DNA of 64,000 bases from Hsuehochloa calcarea (taxonomy: Eukaryota > Streptophyta > Magnoliopsida > Poales > Poaceae). The notes under the pieces are model-generated. The model was not told where the DNA came from. It ran no database searches and worked only from the letters and a program-made list of their open reading frames with translations. Below are positions 12,201 through 22,991 of the stretch, piece after piece (within the stretch, counting starts at the first letter, position 1; each line of letters opens with the position of its first letter). The translations under genes were made by a program, and so were the position numbers. The stretch is taken from positions 4,752,170 to 4,816,169 of the forward strand of contig CM070596.1 of NCBI GenBank assembly GCA_036346395.1, read 5' to 3'.

Positions 12201-12545
12201 GGTTTGCTACTCTTTGAAAAACGGAATGACCGCATTTTAGTTGCGGTACTACCGCAGGTCGGTAATAGCGAAAAATACACGGCGATATGTATATTACAGA
12301 GAGCGTGTTTTTGAGAATTTTGACCTCCCTTGGATCAGTATGGCGCAAATCCCTAAGTGGTACTACTGGAGCGTGGTAGTAGCAAAGTTTACTTGGCGGT
12401 ATGCGTTTTCCAGAGAATGTGTTTTTGAGAATTCTTGAGCTGTGGAAAACGGTAGCTCCGTCCTAGTCAAGTGGTAAGATCGCGATGTGGTAGTACTAAT
12501 TTTTAGTTAGCGGTAATATCGTAACTTTATGTATAACGACTAATT
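9290..12545 (+). mobile_element. Diverged LTR of the palindrome clade, split by a nested LTR
   Basis: Left part (about 9290-9793) aligns with 60330-60470 of another copy: CATCAATTACCA, GATTGAAAGTATCT and GTAAGTAATGGCAACAT are recognisable. Right part (11908-12545) aligns with 23690-23830: GATCTAGGTGTTTGG, then TCGTACTATAAAGAGGGATC and CTAGTAGTTTGAGT. It contains the palindrome CGGTACTACCG at 12244-12254 and relatives such as GCGGTATTAACGC. The two parts were separated by insertion of the LTR at 9794-11907. About 700 bp relative to the other copies is missing at the junction. Ends are approximate. Confidence 0.6.
9794..11907 (+). mobile_element. Nested solo LTR (TGTAATGCC...GTGTTACA)
   Basis: Starts TGTAATGCCTCGGAAT and ends AGGGTGTTACA, the paired termini of grass gypsy LTRs of the TGTAAnGCCC type. 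Flanking pentamers are GTTTT (9789-9793) and GTATT (11908-11912), a target duplication with one mismatch. A C-rich block at 9900-10180 and a following intron-like region mimic a gene 5' end and open short frames, but no protein domain is present. No internal retroelement sequence is attached, so it is a solo LTR of 2114 bp. Confidence 0.75.
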
Positions 12546-13071
12546 CGAAGCATTAAATGCTATGATTGTGCACTGCTCTGCTAGCCAAGCAAAAAAAACT
12601 TGCACTTAAAAGGGAGCCAACGCTTTCCAAATCTGTTTAAATTCGGCAAACTTAACGGTGCCAGGAGGAACGCCATGTAAGGGGCACGTGCCATACTCAC
12701 AATTGGAGAAATTTTAACAATTTTTTTGGCTATTAGTATAGTTACAATCAGACCCTAAGTTTATCTACCAACGCGAGCAGGGCGATGCACGTGGAATATA
12801 AAGTCATACAAGGGTCCTTTCCGTAAAACTACTACCGCGTAGGCGTAGAGTTGGGCCCCCGTGCCGTTTTCGATGGGTCATATTGGATCCAAATTGGCTG
12901 ACTGGACCGGATCCAAGTTTTGATGTGCTGACGTGGATCGCGAACATCCTCCGCGATCGATATTTTGATGGGCCAAATGGCACATCGTACACCCAGCCCA
13001 TGTATGTGGGTCCCACGTGCAGCCAGACACTGCCTGGAGGACCCAGCGCTCACTACCCTTGCCGCTCCCCC
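12546..13071. other. Upstream region of the MEI2-like gene
   Basis: No gene. 12680-12770 (GTGCCATACTCACAATT, then TAGTTACAATCAGACCC) is similar to 27285-27330 and is probably a fragment of the same MITE-like repeat. 12830-13060 is GC-richer and precedes the TATA box. Confidence 0.4.
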
Positions 13072-13078
13072 TATAAAG
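13072..13078 (+). promoter_or_regulatory. TATA box of the MEI2-like gene
   Basis: TATAAAG in a C-rich context, CCCCCTATAAAGCC, 92 bases before the chosen ATG at 13170. Transcription would start near 13105, which leaves the in-frame ATG at 13086 upstream of the transcript and decides the start. Confidence 0.75.
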
Positions 13079-13169
13079 CCAGCCCATGTCCCCGGCCAGC
13101 GAACACACTGCCTCCGCGGCGAACGTTTCTTGCAACCTCTCGCCGTTTCCTTCCACACCGCTCCCGGCC

Positions 13170-15055
13170 ATGGCCGTGACAAAGCTTAACCCGGCCGCGC
13201 CGCCATTCCACTACTCCAGCCACCACCACCTCCCTCCGCCGCCGCCTCCTCCTCACGTACCGCTGTACCACGTCGCCGCCTGCCCGCCGCCTTTCCCCTT
13301 CGTCAACGGAAACACCTACTCCTGCGGTCCGTTCCCCATTCAGTACCCCATGCCGCCAGCGCCTCATCCTTCTCCTCCGTTCCCCTTCAAGCGTGTCCCG
13401 GTCCTCCCGGCGCCGCCACACGGCCGGCCTCCGCACAAGCTCATGGTGTCCAGGGGCGCCGTCGCCGCGGAGAAGCTGCAAGCGCAGGTGGCGGCCAAGG
13501 CGCAGGTGGCCGTGAAGGCAGGGCAAGAACCACCAGCCGCCGCCGCTGCGCCTAGCCCTCGCAGGGTGGTGGTGGCGCCGTGTGGGCTGCGGGTGCATCC
13601 CCAGGCGACGAGGAGCAGTAGGAGCAAGGAGTACAGGCCCCGGAAGGCGGCGGCGCCGATCCCGAGAGCCAGAACCGCGAGATCGCCGTCGCCGGAGTTC
13701 ACGACGGGGCCGCCGGTCCCGGTGCAGTCGGCGGCGAGGCTCGGGCAGTCGGTCACCACCGTCATGATCCGCAACATCCCCAACAGGCTCATGTAAGTGA
13801 ACATCCATCGACCGATCACCACCTTTCCTGCTGTTCTTGTTCTCGTTCTTGAATGTAGTAGCAACGACGTACTCCATTGTCGTGCTTCGTGTAGCTACGA
13901 GTTGGTGAATCTTTGCGTTTGATGTGTGCGTGCGTGTGTGTGTATAGGCACTGCGAGATGATGCGATTGCTCGACGACCACTGCGCCCGCGTGAACAAGA
14001 AGCGCGGCGCCGTGCTCTCCGCGTACGATTTCCTCTACTTGCCGATTGATTTCAGGTGATAAAATGCTAGCTGCCACACGATCGACTGTAAATTTATTTG
14101 CCTGCATTTTCTTGTTGGAAACAATTGCCTGCATTTTCTTGTTGGAAACAAACAAACTGTTTGAAGTGGCATATTGCCTGCATTTTCTTGTTGGAAACAA
14201 ACAAACTGTTTGAAGTGGCATATTAATATACATACAAAAAATTGCAAGGAAAAAGGTTACCTTTAAAATACAAATGGATCGGAGCCAAAGTTAATCCTCT
14301 GCTAGCATTTCTCTCTCTTTTCTTTTGGTTGTCCTTTTACTGGAAAAAGCAAAAGGACAAAGAGACAAAATCAGAAAAAGAAAGCTGATAAATTTACTAT
14401 GAACCTACCAACCATTTGATAAACTAATACTCAGTACAGTACACTTTCTTGTTTGCCTTTTTTTTTGTTCGACCGATATTGATCTCCAGTTGTTCATTCA
14501 AAAATTCATGCATGGTGGTGATCGAAATGAACAACCCATGTACTAGTATGAGCAGCGGGCACCGGAGCAGCAACGTGGGCTACGCGTTCGTCAACTTCAC
14601 GACGGCCGAGGCGGCGCGCCGGCTGCAAAAATCGCTGAACGGGTGCCACTGGAAGGGTTCCGGCAGCCAGAAAGTCATTGGCATCTGCGCCGCGCGTATC
14701 CAGGTAACTCACGCAAGATCGATCGTTGCAACCATGCATCACACGACCACTAGGTATCTGGTAGCCAGTAGCAGCAGCCAACTTAATTAGATTATATGTG
14801 CATGCATTGCATGCAATGCTTTGTGCATGTTGATACGATCGACCATGTTTTGTGCGTGCAATGCTTGCGTTGCAGGGCAGGGACGCGCTGGTGAAGCACT
14901 TCAGCAGCTCGACGTTCGCGTGCCGCACCGACGAGTTCCTCCCCGCCGTGTTCTCGCCGCCGCGCGATGGCGCCGCCGACCCCTTCCCCGCCAGGCCCAA
15001 GCGCATCGGCAACCGTGTTCCTCCGCTGCTCCGTTGGCTCTGCGGCAACGAGTGA
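13170..15055 (+). CDS. MEI2-like RNA-binding protein (short form), four exons
   Basis: Exons 13170-13792, 13948-14055, 14553-14703 and 14876-15055 join in frame to 353 codons plus a TGA stop, all with GT-AG introns. The N-terminal 200 residues are Pro/Ala/His-rich and low in complexity. From residue about 200 comes the MEI2 C-terminal RRM (RRM3), interrupted by all three introns: TTVMIRNIPNRLMHCEMM (RNP2 region), then NKKRGAVLSAYDFLYLPIDF, then NVGYAFVNFTTAEAA (RNP1), and the tail IQGRDALVKHFSSSTF. These are the diagnostic motifs of plant MEI2-like proteins, which bind RNA and act in meiosis, leaf initiation or the timing of development. At about 350 aa it is shorter than the AML/OML1-5 group (three RRMs) and than TE1/PLA2, so it fits the small MEI2-like 6/7 type of grasses. 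No other RRM is visible. Confidence 0.9.
14098..14221. repeat. 49-bp tandem repeat inside intron 2
   Basis: ATTGCCTGCATTTTCTTGTT followed by GGAAACAAACAAACTG occurs at 14124-14172 and 14173-14221 almost identically. A shorter copy of the first half lies at 14098-14123. The near-identity suggests a recent replication-slippage duplication. It lies wholly in the intron. Confidence 0.9.
14550..14555 (+). other. NAGNAG tandem splice acceptor of exon 3
   Basis: The intron 2 acceptor reads GAGCAG. Splicing after the first AG (exon from 14553) or the second (exon from 14556) both keep the frame and differ by one serine in the loop between PIDF and GHRSSNVGY of the RRM. The second site is the stronger consensus (CAG). 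Confidence 0.6.
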
Positions 15056-18000
15056 CCGTGCCTGCATGCACCGAGGCTGTCTGGCTGGCTGGCTTGCTTC
15101 ATGCATGGCCATGTAGCAGTCAAACGATATGGATAGCTAGCTAGCTCAGTAGGCTAGCAGCTAGCTTGTGTTTGTTCTTCACTGGTTTGTGGTAGTGTAG
15201 CACGGTCAATCCTTAGTCTGGGCGTGCCTTCCCTTTCTCATTCGGTGCAAGCACACCTGCAGCTCGGAGAGGAGCCGAGGAGGGGAAGGCTGGGAGACTC
15301 TGGACAATAGCCTAGTACTACTACTTTGCATGCTCTCTCTGTAGCCTGTAGCCTGTAGCCTGTAGTGTCTGTACTACTGTGTAATGTGTTGGTATTTCCA
15401 TCAATGTTGCATGTTATGCATATGGCTCATGTGTCTTGTTGTTGAGTCCTAGGCACTGTGCTGCCCAACTTTTGTGCTCCCGGGGCTGGCCTCTCCTGCC
15501 GCAAGCTGTGTGCATGGAACTGGTAGAAGCTTGTGATGCTTTTGCATTGCCACTAGCATGCAACTCTGGTGTACAAGAATCTCTGTATCTGTCTGTATCT
15601 GTGTTGATTTGGTGGTGCCATTAAGGGGCAAGCGAGAGTGTGTGGTCAAACAGTTGCCACTTGTGTGCAAAACTGAAAACCCCTCGGCTCGATCTCTGAA
15701 AAGCACTGCGTTGGCAGCTCGATCGATCTGCAGCACCAACAACATCTCTTGGGCAGTAGAGCATGTTTGTCTCCATGTTATCTGCTCCGTTGTTTCTTGC
15801 CGTTCCCCTAGCTTGTTCACATCAGACAAAGGCACACAGATGTGCTATGCAACTATGCATGAGACAAGCCAGTAGGAGTGCTACTGCCGGTAGATCGGCA
15901 CTAGCAGTATGCAAGGTTGGTGCAGCATAGAAGAATTCTTCTTGTTGCATGATGGAGCGGGACTGAACCGGCAGGCTGCAGGCTGGTGAAAGAGAGTTCC
16001 GGGGGACTGGGATCTTTTGCATGAGGTATTCAATAGAGATCCACAGTGCATTGATACTAGTAGTTATCTCTACGATCAAAGGTCTAAATGAATCGATACA
16101 GTATTTGTGTTGTAGTGTTTTGTCACTACAGCACAAATTTCTTTGTTTCTACAGTGTTTGATATAGCACGCTGCATAGTATTATTCGTCTTCCCGTAAAT
16201 ACAGTTCACAATGAGACCCTCACAGAGTCACAGTAACGTAGAGGATCTGATTCCCACAGGAAGGCTGCAGAGTTTCCCAGTACGGTTGATCTGGAGGACG
16301 GCTGGTGCTCGTGTGCTTTGGCGGAGTCGGTGAAAATTACATGGAGCTGAGCTGAGCTGAGCGTCCCATGCTCATGGATGTGTTGTGGCTTGTGACCTTT
16401 GATTTGAGCTGTGACTCGACTGTGGAACAGCAAACACGCCAGGTGGTATGGCTCGCATTCTTTTTACCAGAAAAAGACTGGGAAGTCCGCTGCCAATTTG
16501 GCTTGGAAACAAAACTTTGCTCTTTGATGGATTATGCTACATGCACAGGTAAATGGTCTTCTGCTTCTGCATGCTCTTGGTTCATTCGGGTACTTTTGAT
16601 GGGGACAAACATGGAGCTTTACGCAGGTAAACCTGGGCCGCGGTTCCCTTTTTTTTTTGGCATATTAAGAAATTAGCAGTTTATACTATATATTAGTCTA
16701 AAAAATCATTATATATAGTCTAAAAATCATTAGTTTTGTGCTCTCTGAGTCTCTAGTCCACCAATTTATAAGTTTGAAGCTTGGTTTTCGGATGCTAACA
16801 TTCCATCTTTACCCTCTTGAATGTTTGGTCAAGCTCCGCGAACACAACCGTTGATGGGTCTCTTCTGGACTGTGTCATACTATCATGGGGTTCACATCAT
16901 GTGAAGTTGTACACTAAACCATTCATTACTCGTGCAACACAAAACTCTGAAACGAAACCTTGGAAAGCATCGCCAACAGCGTAGCAACACCAATTTTTGC
17001 TTGCATTTCACACGTTTCTAACGTGGACACGCGCCTGGCAGTGAGTGGTCACTAATCAGCTGTGCCAAATCGGATTACGCAATACGGGTAGGCTGAAGCT
17101 ACACGCGATTGCATCCGGCTTCAGAGCTTGAGATTAGGCGATTGCATCCGGTTCCTTCAGAGTTAAGAGATTAGTAGCACCAGCAAAGTGCACATCAAGC
17201 CAAGGAAGCAACAGAAGCACGGAAAAGCTTCTGACTACAAGTCAAAAGCAAAAGCCGCAGATTCAGAGGAGAGCTGCGCATCTGCTGCTCGATTTGGATT
17301 CGGCGAAGTTTAGAATGACATGTTCGAGAACATACATCACAGAAGTAATGTGCCACACATGGTCCAGGGTGCACTAGACTCCGTGGTAACCCGGGAGGTC
17401 AAATTTGGATGGCATGTTTGAATGAAGGAGATTTAAGTAGGGTTTAGTTTAGATTTGAACTGAATCCCAGCCAAAATCCCCTCGCCCAAACATGGGGCAG
17501 AAGCAGAAGCAACAAGCAACAAAAGGTTGCAAAGGCAAATGTTTAGCCCGAACTTCCTGATGTTCCAAACTAACTAATTCAGCCCAAACTTGTGATGTTC
17601 CTAAATAACATTTGTACCTAGCTTAGCCCGAACTTCTGATGTTCCTGACTCACATCTTTGGCTAGAGGCCTAGTGCTGATTATGCATCATGTAGGTAGGA
17701 AGATCACAAGAATGGTGCAGTAATTGCTGATGCCAATGTTTTCTGGCTATGCTACATACACAATGCTGAAATGGAGAACAGCAAAATCAGATCATATGCC
17801 TTCAGCTTGGCCTTGAACTGAAAATGGGAACTTTGGCATTCCATAATATTTTGCTTGACAATTAGACGCCAAATTTCTATCCTGCCCAGCAGCAATATTA
17901 GTACACTTCAGTATAAGCAGCAGCTAACAGCTAGAAAGGAAAATGTAGCAGCTAGTACCAGTCACATGTAAGGCAACTCATCTTGCTTTCTTCCATTACA

Positions 18001-18349
18001 TTTCCTTTTCTTTAGAACTCTCCCATTACATTTCTACTAACAGATAACAGAATACTGAGAATAGCAGCAGCTACCCGTGGATAGATCACAGAAAGATGGC
18101 GAAAAGATGATATTTTTTCCAAGGATTACATGATAAGGTTATTCACATTATCACATACATAGGAGTATCAAATCTTGAGTGGTAAAAGGAGACTAAAAAG
18201 ACCCAAGCAAAAATTATCCATTTCTATCGAGATAGTAGTACTTAGCAGTAGCAGGCTAGCAGCAGCGCCGCCGCATTAGCCTGAGAACGAGGGAGCAGCA
18301 CAACGCAGTAGCAGTTCGGCGGTTCTTGCTGCTGGTTGGTTCTCGGAGG
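15056..18349. other. Intergenic region between MEI2-like and ERF genes
   Basis: 15056-15430 is the likely 3' UTR and downstream flank of the MEI2-like gene, with a short GTAGCCT tandem repeat at 15341-15366. 16109-16138 holds a small dyad (GTTGTAGTG ... CACTACAGC). The genes on either side converge. 18060-18349 is the probable 3' UTR of the ERF gene on the minus strand. No open frame here has a recognisable domain. Confidence 0.5.
17536..17665. repeat. Short triplicated phrase
   Basis: TTTAGCCCGAACTTCCTGATGTTCC-like sequence occurs three times (about 17541, 17580 and 17620) with small differences (CAGCCCAAACTTGTGATGTT, TTAGCCCGAACTTCTGATGT). This is a decayed tandem array of about 40-55 bp units. 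Confidence 0.65.
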
Positions 18350-18931
18350 CTAGAGGCGGAGCAGCGTGTCGCAGCGCCAATCCATCTCGTCGGCCGACCC
18401 CGCCAGCGCCGGGGCCGGCAGGTTCAGATCGAACGGCAGTGGCGAGCAGCGGGGCGCGGCGGCCTCATCGCCACTGGCGCCCGAGGCGCCGTCTTCGCAG
18501 AGCACGGGTGAGGACGACCCGCAGTAGCTGCGGCAGTCCTCATCGGCAGCCGGTGCGCCGCCGCGCGCGGTTGCGGCGGCCCGGAGGACTCCGGCGGCGG
18601 GGGCACCGCCGCTCCAGGACTCAACGGTGCTGCTGTGGCTAGAGGTGGCCGCCGCCGCCGCCGGGGGAACCGGGTGCACCCGCGCCGCGGAGGAGGAAGC
18701 GGCGGAGGGGAAGTTGGTGCGCGCGGCGGCGCCTCGGAGGGACCTCGCGGCAGCGTCGTAGGCGCGCGCGGCAGCCTCGGCGGAGTCGAAGGTGCCGAGC
18801 CAGATCGGGGTCTTCTTGGCCGGGTCCCGGATCTCGGCCGCGTACCGCCCCGACGGCCGCCGCCTCACCCCGCGGTACCTGACATCCGCCCCCGCCGGCG
18901 CCGGAGCCGGCGGCGGCCTCGCCCGGCGCAT
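18350..18931 (-). CDS. Class II ERF transcription repressor (AP2/ERF with EAR motif)
   Basis: Intronless, 193 aa. Residues about 18-76 form one AP2/ERF DNA-binding domain. It opens YRGVRRRPSGRYAAEIRD, continues WLGTFDSAEAAARAYD and closes AARTNFPS. The Ala and Asp at the positions that define the ERF (not DREB) group are present (AAEIRD, TFDSAE), so a GCC-box target is expected. The linker is Ala/Ser-rich. Near the C-terminus PFDLNLPAPA is a DLNxxP EAR motif, which recruits TOPLESS-type corepressors, followed by an acidic/Trp tail (DEMDWRCDTLLRL). This places it with group VIII ERF3/ERF4-like repressors of ethylene and stress genes. GC content is very high, typical of grass ERFs, and long spurious frames therefore exist on the other strand. 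I chose the ATG just before RRARPPPAPAP, the first in frame. Confidence 0.93.
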   Translation of the reverse strand: MRRARPPPAPAPAGADVRYRGVRRRPSGRYAAEIRDPAKKTPIWLGTFDSAEAAARAYDAAARSLRGAAARTNFPSAASSSAARVHPVPPAAAAATSSHSSTVESWSGGAPAAGVLRAAATARGGAPAADEDCRSYCGSSSPVLCEDGASGASGDEAAAPRCSPLPFDLNLPAPALAGSADEMDWRCDTLLRL

Positions 18932-20055
18932 CGCCTACTCTACTCCCTCCCTTCCTCGACACGCTCGCCTCGCCTCCTCTTCCTCCTCTCTTTGGTTTCT
19001 CCTCGGCGACTCCGCGTTAGGCTTTCCTCCAACCCGTGCGTGCGTGCGCGCCCTGTTTGGTCGGCACAGCTGCCTGCCTGACGCGGCGGCCCCACCACGA
19101 CCGGGCTTTCGCGTCGGCTAGCGTCCACGTCTCGGGGTTGGGCCGGCCGGGTCGGCACCTCACCAGCTCACCTCGACCTCATCGCATCTCATATCGTCTC
19201 GTTTCCTCTCCCGCTTGGCATCGGTGTTGGTGGGTGTGGATTTTTACGATTTTGTGGCGCGCTTGTGGTGGTGGTGTTAGTGCCATACTGCCATCTATCT
19301 ACCACTCACTAGTGAGGCATATTCGGCTACTCGCCGCAGCTGTGCGGGTTTGTGGGGACGAGAGGAAACCAACGGTGCGGTGAATCTGGGGTCGTTTAAG
19401 CGCGCAGTTAGTGGGTGAAATTAGCGAGATCAACACGATCTTACGCGTTCAACTTGAGCGAAGCTAAACCGATCTCTTAAGCCTCCTTGGTTGGGTCGCG
19501 GAAATTTTGCGCGAATCTTATGCCCTGTTTTGCAGAGCTTGAGGTTTTTTATTTTTCAGGTTCTACTCTTGATTATCTGATAATTCATTTTTTTGATAAT
19601 CTAGATCTGTCTGTTAAAAACGTTTGGTTGATAAGTTAGCTTCAAAAACCATATAAAGGATGATTAGAGACAAATAGACTATGTTACCCCTGGTTGTAAT
19701 ACTTCAATTGTATTTGTGTCTTTCTCCTATGTTTTTGTGCACAAATTATAGAATTTTCCCTCAAATTTGTTTAGACCATATGAATGTATATATGTTGTAT
19801 TTGTACACAATGCCAGATTACATTACATTGACACTTCATGATGGAGTACAACTGTTGGCAAATAACGAATTGACGCAGAACTATTGATTGTGTATAAGCA
19901 AATTTTGTAATGTTCACGTTGCGATAGATGAAGCTGGAGATATTGCATTCATATCGTATAAGTGTTCAAATGATAATTAAATACTATTACGTACAAGTAT
20001 TGGAATATTAAATGAGTGATAACAAAATATCACAAGTAGTGCGTCCATCATCCTA
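18932..20055. other. ERF upstream region and AT-rich spacer
   Basis: 18932-19200 is the pyrimidine-rich 5' UTR/promoter side of the ERF gene. I see no convincing TATA box there. 19480-20050 turns abruptly AT-rich and probably belongs to the PIF/Harbinger element, whose left end I could not place. Confidence 0.4.
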
Positions 20056-20984
20056 ATTGAGCAATTGCGCTTGCAAGGTCATCACGAAACTATCCATGGA
20101 TAACCGGCATCAACAAGATAATATTTCCCTACAATAGTATACATCAAATGCATGAATATTACAAGTAAATAAATTCATAAATGATACCAAACAAAGAAAA
20201 TTACCATGTAGAGGATGTGGAAAGACTTTCATGTCTACATCCAATGCATGATAAAGAACACTAGTATCATGCATAGCTCTTGATTGTCCAATAGATGCGT
20301 ATGTGAAGCGCATGTCAAAATCACATATCACCATGACATTTTGTGTCGCACTTCTTGGTCTACCAATATATCTAATTAGATCTTCAAGAGCAACAGTTGC
20401 AAGAATATGTGTACCATCGATAGCTCCAATACAATCTTTGAAATATGGTCACATCCTTCGATCATTTCTAATTCTACTGTAAACTATAGAGAAGTTTGGA
20501 TCCTTTGGCCTCACAAAATCTTTAGACATTCTGACCACACACTGCAAAATCTCATCAAACTTCCTGCTAATTGTCTCACCAGAATGCTTGAACCGATTCT
20601 GTGCTCTTCGATTAAATTCACAGCCACCACATATGTATAGGAAAAGAGCTAGTGCTTCAATTGAACTTGTATGCGTAGTTGATTTCAAGTCGTATGTACT
20701 CGCCCAAAGATCATGTAGACTGTGAAATATCGTAGCATTCATACAAAACATGTGGTAACTTTTTTCGGGGTGGTCAAAGTTTCTCTCACCCAATCCATTC
20801 CACTAAGCTATAAAGTCCTAGGCTCATTCTTGTCCAAGTAGGTTGAGTGATAATTCTCCACGATAATTGCAGTAGCCACGAGGTGACTTGACATGTCTTG
20901 TCATAGACACATCATCTGCACATCACACTCATGTTCCTCATCTGATATATTACTCCCTTCACTATTGATTTCACAAGACGACAT
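20056..20984 (-). pseudogene. PIF/Harbinger transposase remnant (DDE_4 type)
   Basis: Starts at ATG 20984 with an acidic N-terminus (SDEEHECDVQ). It continues through ERNFDHPEKSYHMFCMN and CGGCEFNRRAQNRFKHSGE, the usual helix-rich region. The first catalytic Asp is in FKDCIGAIDGTHI and the second in VMVICDFDMRFTYAS. An intron (20129-20204, GT-AG) splits FPHPLHG from KYYLVDAGYP, as in plant PIF transposases. Right after GYP the sequence jumps, in another frame, to FRDDLASAIAQ, the usual C-terminal tail, so the part with the third acidic residue is deleted. A TGA at 20449-20451 replaces the Trp expected before PYFKDCIGAIDG. It is inactive. It belongs with the Myb/SANT-like partner gene just upstream. 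Confidence 0.88.
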
Positions 20985-21539
20985 TTGTAAATGAACATAC
21001 AACAACACAAAAACATAAATGACAATTTAAAAATACATGAGTACGCATTATGTCCAAATGACAGTATATAACTAGTGAAAAAATGTCTTATAATCCAAAA
21101 AAAGGTCTTACAACCAATAGAGAAATAAATAGTAATAAAGGCAATATCTCCATAATCATCCTAACATTACAATCAATTTTCTATTTACCATACTTGGCAT
21201 CATACTTCCTTTTGAGCCATTCAAATCGTACTTCATTATTGCGCAAGGTAATAAATATTTCTCTTTGCTTCTTCTTTAAGAAATTTCAGATGTAATGAAG
21301 TGCCCATTACTCTCATTAATAGCACCACACTCTTCAACCGATTCCATTACATCCTTAATGCTACACACCGAGTTTTCCTCTCTTTTCTATGCAAATGCTT
21401 CAAAAGATGCATACGACTTCTAATTCAACTCAAAAAATATTCTCAGTTGATCTTGTATGACCACAAACCCACTCTTTAGTTTCTTCCCCTTATCATTGCT
21501 AGGGCCACAAGATCTCTTTCCTTTCCTACCAATTGGTGA

Positions 21540-22144
21540 TTAATCTTCACAATCATTATTATATTTGTCTTCATTTTCATTTTCAAGCTCTTCAATATCA
21601 ATAGCTGTCGATGAATGCACATGACTTTGAGGTAATGTTCCTATTGCAGGAGACCAATGGTCTTCACCAGTGTTGCGGATGTCGTCAAACATCTTGGACA
21701 ACAACTCCTCATTTTGAAGTCCAGCCTTTTCAAACTTGGAACATTTTTTATATTCCTATCAATGCCAAGTGTTACACATTAAACCTTCACTAATGCATTA
21801 AAAAATAGATAATGAGTAATAACTTACTTTTTTTACTTTCTTCCACCGTTCGGGTGTGACCTTTATTGTCTTCTTTTCATGATCCCAACCTAAGTCTGTC
21901 TCATTTGTCCTCAATTTCCTCCAAATGTTGTTCTCGTTCTTTAATTTGTCCTATTTGTTCTTCAATTGCATCTTTTTTTTTATTTCAGCCTAGTCTTCTC
22001 TGTACATTTTGCAATCACTAGAGTATACCTTGAGTTGTTCATATGGGTATTCGGGCGATTGCCTGCATATACTTTTTCAATGAACAATTCATGCACTATC
22101 CTAGTATTCTCGTCGTTCCACTCAGTGTTATCAGTCATCTGCAT
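21540..22144 (-). pseudogene. PIF/Harbinger Myb/SANT-like partner protein (ORF1) remnant
   Basis: Exons 21828-22144 and 21540-21755, intron 21756-21827 (GTAAGT...TAG). N-terminus TEWNDENTRIVHELF and AGNRPNTHMNNSRYT is the first helix pair of the trihelix-like Myb/SANT domain that plant PIF elements encode. LKNK-stop-DKLKNENNIWRKL and ETDLGWDHEKKTIKV follow, with a TAG (21951-21953) where a Trp is expected and a likely frameshift in the A-rich run just before it. The second exon gives YKKCSKFEKAGLQNEELL and an acidic tail ending at TAA 21540. In PIF systems this protein helps the transposase bind and enter the nucleus. It is divergently placed from nothing and lies upstream of, and on the same strand as, the transposase. 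Confidence 0.8.
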
Positions 22145-22991
22145 TTTTTAACCCATAATTTTTTTTAATCAAAGTGACACCGACAACAAGATATGGACAC
22201 CTAGACTTGGACTGTCAAGTGTTCAAAAACTAGCTATTGCTCGTAACTTTTATTATTGAACTATCAGGTTCTTTATTACTAATGTTCACTATTCACCAGC
22301 TCTGAACAAATCAGAAATATGGGCATACAAGCATACAAAGCCTAGTGCCGTCACTTGAGAGCAGTCACTTGAGAATAGACAGAAGCTGCTCAAAGTAGTT
22401 GAAGGATCTAGACCTGCCATTATGCGTTAATGGAGTGTTTTGGTGATTAATGACAAATCTATTTGTGAGACTAACATTTCCGTTATTATATTTAGTGCAT
22501 AGTCTCATTTGGATATAAAGGTGAAAACTCAACGAGGTATGCAATCGACATCTCAATCTTATATATTGTTGCATTCCTCGGATCCAAAATATAGGTTAAA
22601 CTCAACCATAAGTAAAACTTGAATATGTGCATATGTTTCTATTACACATCTGTGTATGCACACATTTAGGGGGAGTTTAGTCTATATTTTGTGGTTTCAT
22701 AAGTATTGATCCATATTCCATTCTCTAAATATATTAAGGATCATTACTTTGAAACAAATCCTTTGAGTATATAAAACTTGTGTAGTTCATATATACTCGT
22801 ATTACTTTATATTCAATTATTTGCAATTGTGTTGTGGGACTAATGTGTGTGCTAAGATGTGTTCAAGGCTTAGTCCCAGAGTCTGAATGAAGATATGAAA
22901 AGGAAATGCAAAGATGGTAAAAGATCAACATGGCTCAAGACAAAGGAGTCATGCATTCAAAATCTGTTGAAATTTGTTTTCTAAACATCAT

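Noticed and set aside
13071..13877. 268-aa open frame on the minus strand
   Set aside because: It is the complement of MEI2-like exon 1. Arg/Gly/His-rich composition is that of GC-rich coding sequence read backwards, with no domain.
14506..15123. 205-aa minus-strand open frame
   Set aside because: Shadow of MEI2-like exons 3-4 and their intron. The plus-strand RRM motifs and splice sites explain this region.
18635..19081. 148-aa plus-strand Arg/Gly-rich frame
   Set aside because: Antisense of the ERF AP2 domain and its GC-rich leader.
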